The translations under genes and the position numbers were made by a program. From Planctomycetota bacterium (GTDB lineage Bacteria > Planctomycetota > UBA1135 > UBA2386): a stretch of DNA of 37,456 nt. Positions 34,975-37,456 of this stretch are shown here, piece after piece. Location of the stretch: assembly GCA_947444055.1 (NCBI GenBank), contig CANEYR010000032.1, forward strand, positions 1 to 37,456, read 5' to 3'. Numbering within the stretch: the first letter of the stretch is position 1; every line of letters begins with the position of its first letter. The notes under the pieces are model-generated. The model ran no database searches. It was given only the letters and a program-made list of their open reading frames with translations, and had not been told where the DNA came from.

Positions 34975-35735
34975 CGGCGTGGGTCGATGGCGCCATCGTT
35001 GGCGATGGCCAGGTGCCGCGGCGCGTCGGCGTAGCACCGTTCGAGACCATGGGTGCGCAGGCTGGCGCGGTGTCGCTGTGGCATCTGCACTTGGCGCGCC
35101 TGCAGCGTTCGTGCGAGCGTCTCGTCCTGCCCTTCAACCCACCGGCGACCCTGCGAGCGGGGGCTGCGGAGTTGTTGCGCAGCAATGGCCATGACGATGG
35201 CGTGCTGCGCTGCGCGGTCGTCGCCAGTGCCGCGGGCACGCACTTCGTGATGACGAGTCGACCGCGATCGCCAGTGCGCATCGTGCAACTGCTGCCGACG
35301 ATCGTACAGCGCCCCGTCGCGGGTCCGCCCGCCGACATGAAGGCGGAGCCGCGCACGTTCTATGACGCAGTGCGGCAGCAGGCGCAGGATGGCCAGGCCG
35401 ACGATGGCGTGGTCGTCGATGCGGATGGCGCCGTGCTGGAAGCATCCATGGGCAACCTGTGGTTCCTGCTCGATGGCACGTGGGTCACGCCGGCGCTCGA
35501 TGGGCGCGTGCTACCTGGCATCGCGCGCACGCTCTTGCTTGCCGCCGCGCACAAGGCCGGAATGCAGGTCGAGCAACGTGGTTGTGATCTCGGCGATCTG
35601 CACCGTGCCGAGGCGATCGCGCACAGCAACGCCGTCTACGGGCCCCGCCCTGCGGCTCTCCTGCTGCAACCAGCGGCCGTTGCAAGGGTCGACAGCGACC
35701 TGCTGCCGCTGTGGCGTTCCGCGACGGCGTGCTGA
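34971..35735 (+). CDS. pabC: Class IV aminotransferase, probable aminodeoxychorismate lyase
   Basis: 254 residues of the PLP fold-type IV family. PabC releases pyruvate from aminodeoxychorismate to give p-aminobenzoate, directly after PabB. The likely PLP lysine is K124 in ADMKAEPRTFY; the family acidic/asparagine motif LEASMGNLWF (156-165) is present. The ATGA overlap with pabB strongly supports the PabC assignment over branched-chain or D-amino-acid aminotransferases, which share the fold. The lysine motif is less canonical than the usual K..NY, so the exact activity is inferred mainly from the operon. Confidence 0.82.
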   Translation: MTAWVDGAIVGDGQVPRRVGVAPFETMGAQAGAVSLWHLHLARLQRSCERLVLPFNPPATLRAGAAELLRSNGHDDGVLRCAVVASAAGTHFVMTSRPRSPVRIVQLLPTIVQRPVAGPPADMKAEPRTFYDAVRQQAQDGQADDGVVVDADGAVLEASMGNLWFLLDGTWVTPALDGRVLPGIARTLLLAAAHKAGMQVEQRGCDLGDLHRAEAIAHSNAVYGPRPAALLLQPAAVARVDSDLLPLWRSATAC

Positions 35736-35768
35736 AGTCGCCGCCCAAGAACCGTCGATAGCGCCGGC

Positions 35769-36332
35769 ATGACGAAGTCGACTGCCCTGGCGAAGGACGC
35801 AACGGCGCCGCTCCGCGAAGTGCGTGCGTTCCTCTATCTCGAACCGGCGCGCTTGCCCCTCAAGGATGAGACGCCTGATGCGATCGGTAGCGAGTTCTTG
35901 GCGAACGTGGTGTTGCCGGCGATCCCCTACCTCGTGCGCTCCCTCGTCGACTACACGATCGCGCTGCAGAATCGGCGCGCGCTCGAAGTTGGCCACGTGC
36001 AGCCGATCCAACTGTCGGTGTTGAATCGACGGCGGCGGGCGGCGCGTTCCTGGTTGCTCGCGATCATGGCTGGCAAGCGCGACGGGGCTGTGCGGCATGC
36101 GGTCGCCAGCCAGTGGATCCCGACGTTGACCGGCACCGGTCCCGAATTCGCGCGGGCGGCAGTTCCTGGTCGGCGCCTGATCGAGTTCGTGCGCGGCGCC
36201 TTGACGGCCTGCGTGTTTGACGAGCCGAGCGAGAACCTGCTGAGCCACGCCAAGGCGCTGCACGTGCTGGAGTCGACACTCGCCGTGCACCTCGCCGGGT
36301 TGCAGCAGATCGTGCGCGCGACGGTGAAGTAA
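35769..36332 (+). CDS. Unknown soluble protein
   Basis: 187 residues, no signal peptide and no convincing transmembrane helix, although VVLPAIPYLVRSLVDYTIAL (about 47-66) is hydrophobic. The C-terminal part (EFVRGALTACVFDEPSEN, then a helical AKALHVLESTLAVHLAGL segment) looks helical. No motif is recognised. It begins 33 bp after pabC on the same strand, so it could be the last gene of the ech-pabB-pabC operon, and it converges on the SGNH hydrolase with an 18-bp gap. Coding support: the length, a uniform frame and a compact fit between neighbours. Function not predicted. Confidence 0.6.
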   Translation: MTKSTALAKDATAPLREVRAFLYLEPARLPLKDETPDAIGSEFLANVVLPAIPYLVRSLVDYTIALQNRRALEVGHVQPIQLSVLNRRRRAARSWLLAIMAGKRDGAVRHAVASQWIPTLTGTGPEFARAAVPGRRLIEFVRGALTACVFDEPSENLLSHAKALHVLESTLAVHLAGLQQIVRATVK

Positions 36333-36350
36333 GCAGCGAAGTACGCGGCG

Positions 36351-37157
36351 TTAGTTGCGTTCGGTGCGCAGCCCTTTGGCCGCCCCGGCGCGCAAGCGCT
36401 TGCCTTCGCCGTTGGGCAGGTCGATCAGCATGCGATCCTTGCCGTCGTCGCCGGGCACGATCAGTCGGTCCGGGAACGTCATCACGTCGCCGCCGCACAT
36501 CGTCACGTAGAGCACGCACGCAGCGAGGTAGGTGCCGCTCGCATTCGGGTGGCTGCCATCGGCGACGTGCAACTGTTGCTCCTTGTGCTGGCTCAGCACG
36601 GCTTGCCAGGCGCGGCCGACCGGGGCGAGGCGACCGCCGCCCGTCTTGTGCGCCTTCTCGTACTGGGCGGTGATGCGGCCTTGGGTTGTTGGCTCGGCGG
36701 CGCGTGCCCAGGTCATGTACCACACCGGCGTCAGTTTGCGTTCCTTCAGCAGCTTGCCCCACTTCATCGCCGAGTCCTGCATCAGCTCCGGGTTGTCGAG
36801 CGGCAACCGACTCTGTTCTTGCAGCACCACGAAGTCCGGCGTCTTCGTCTTCAGCACGGTGCGCGGGCTGTCGTCGCCCTCCGCGTCCCAGTGGCTTTTC
36901 AGCGTGAAGCCGCCCGGTGCCAGCATCGTCGTCGTGATCGCGACCTTCGGCGTCTGCGCCAACCCGATCGCCCGCACGAAGGCAGGCAGGTCATGGAAGT
37001 GGGTGTAGCTGTTGCCAACGAACACGATGTCGATCTTTTTGCCTTCGGGCTTGGGCTGCTCCGCCGTCGGGTTCTGCGCGCCGACCGGACTCAGGGCTCC
37101 GGCCAAGGCGATGGCGAGGGAGAACCAGAACGCCAACCGCGGCGGGGTCGTTGTCAT
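36351..37157 (-). CDS. Exported SGNH/GDSL-family hydrolase
   Basis: 268 residues. A signal peptide (FWFSLAIALAGALSPVGAQ) indicates export. The SGNH block I nucleophile is in FVGNSYTHFHDLP, where GNS replaces the classic GDS. Block V is DGSHPNASGTYLAA, with the catalytic Asp and His in the D..H order. Planctomycetes carry many such exported esterases or carbohydrate-active deacylases; the substrate is unknown. The ATG at 37157 starts just before the signal peptide (MTTTPPRLAF). It is divergent, with a 63-bp gap, from a gene for an FGE-sulfatase-domain protein. Confidence 0.83.
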   Translation of the reverse strand: MTTTPPRLAFWFSLAIALAGALSPVGAQNPTAEQPKPEGKKIDIVFVGNSYTHFHDLPAFVRAIGLAQTPKVAITTTMLAPGGFTLKSHWDAEGDDSPRTVLKTKTPDFVVLQEQSRLPLDNPELMQDSAMKWGKLLKERKLTPVWYMTWARAAEPTTQGRITAQYEKAHKTGGGRLAPVGRAWQAVLSQHKEQQLHVADGSHPNASGTYLAACVLYVTMCGGDVMTFPDRLIVPGDDGKDRMLIDLPNGEGKRLRAGAAKGLRTERN

Positions 37158-37220
37158 GCCGGGCAATCTAACGCGCACCAGCCCGTTGTTGGTCGGGACG
37201 TTGGCGGCGAGCATGTGGCG

Positions 37221-37456
37221 ATGCGAATGATCGTGGCCTTGGTGTTCCTGACGAACCTGTCGCGGGCGCAGGATCTCACCACCAACATGGTTTGGATCCC
37301 GGGCGGGGAAGCGGTGCTCGGCAGCCAAAACGGTGACGTCGATGCGCGGAAGCACCGTGTGCGCCTCGATGGCTATTGGCTCGACGTCGCGGAGGTCACC
37401 AACGTGCAGTTCGCCGCCTTCGTGCAGGCCACCGGCTACGTCACCGATGCCGAGAA
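37221..37456 (+). CDS. FGE-sulfatase (SUMF1-like) domain protein, 3' end outside window
   Basis: Open from the ATG at 37221 to the end of the window with no stop, so only about 78 N-terminal residues are seen. A short signal peptide (MIVALVFLTNLSRA, cleaved before QD) is followed directly by the start of the formylglycine-generating-enzyme/sulfatase-modifying domain: MVWIPGGEAVLGS, HRVRLDGYWLDVAEVTN and FAAFVQATGYVTDAE. True FGE converts a sulfatase Cys to formylglycine; many bacterial members of the domain instead bind ligands or act in regulation, and this one is exported. The active-site residues lie beyond the window. Divergent from the SGNH hydrolase. Confidence 0.8.
   Translation, partial: MRMIVALVFLTNLSRAQDLTTNMVWIPGGEAVLGSQNGDVDARKHRVRLDGYWLDVAEVTNVQFAAFVQATGYVTDAE

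Overview
This window (about 37.5 kb, GC-rich, densely coded on both strands) looks like chromosomal DNA of a Gram-negative, aerobic or microaerobic bacterium, most likely a planctomycete. The evidence is a Kdo transferase (LPS), lipoprotein signal peptidase and secA; a small SWIB-domain protein; an NxxGxxAF-repeat surface-protein fragment; exported DUF2911, beta-propeller, SGNH-hydrolase and FGE-sulfatase proteins; and the fact that only a few genes (gdhA, swib, the response regulator, the enoyl-CoA hydratase, the chemoreceptor relic) have a clear Shine-Dalgarno sequence. The phylum is inferred from gene content; I cannot confirm it. I see no rRNA, tRNA, CRISPR array or transposase.

Layout. 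1-3638: a truncated unknown protein, NADP-type glutamate dehydrogenase, and a convergent pair of exported proteins. 3639-9187 is the most disturbed part. It holds a decayed chemoreceptor-like relic, the SWIB gene, two coupled paralogous membrane proteins, a nested palindrome, a Bcp-type peroxiredoxin with a histone-H1-like tail, a 17-bp tandem repeat, two 5'-truncated genes lying back to back, a REP-like hairpin, xerC, and a palindrome-rich intergenic region. 9188-12481: a compact dksA-like / lspA / pyrD / response regulator / small membrane protein run, closed by a terminator. 12588-17498: secA, waaA (kdtA) and a YchJ-like SEC-C protein. 17511-20249: an MFS transporter downstream of a Nudix plus metallo-beta-lactamase fusion protein. 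20326-20578: a second chemoreceptor relic. 20660-24813: a large exported thioredoxin-fold/alpha-toroid protein and a ClC channel with CBS domains. 24902-29032: a polytopic membrane protein converging on, and overlapping, a PIG-L deacetylase, with an HD-GYP protein and its coupled partner upstream of the deacetylase. 29145-36332: thiolase, two coupled lipoproteins, two cyclophilins (one exported, one cytosolic), enoyl-CoA hydratase, pabB, pabC and an unknown protein. 36351-37456: SGNH hydrolase divergent from the start of an FGE-sulfatase-domain protein.

How the genes work together. Most are housekeeping: envelope biogenesis (secA, lspA, waaA, lipoproteins, PPIases), pyrimidine and folate precursors (pyrD, pabB, pabC), nitrogen assimilation (gdhA) and acyl-CoA metabolism (thiolase, enoyl-CoA hydratase). 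Translational coupling by ATGA, GTGA or TGATG overlaps is frequent (membrane pair, pyrD-response regulator-small protein, secA-waaA, HD-GYP pair, lipoprotein pair, ech-pabB-pabC). I do not see one clear novel defence or mobile system. The best leads are the Lys/Pro/Ala-tailed peroxiredoxin behind a nested palindrome, the recombination scar with adjacent repeats, the Nudix-MBL fusion, and the two chemoreceptor relics that carry neighbouring pieces of the same signalling domain.
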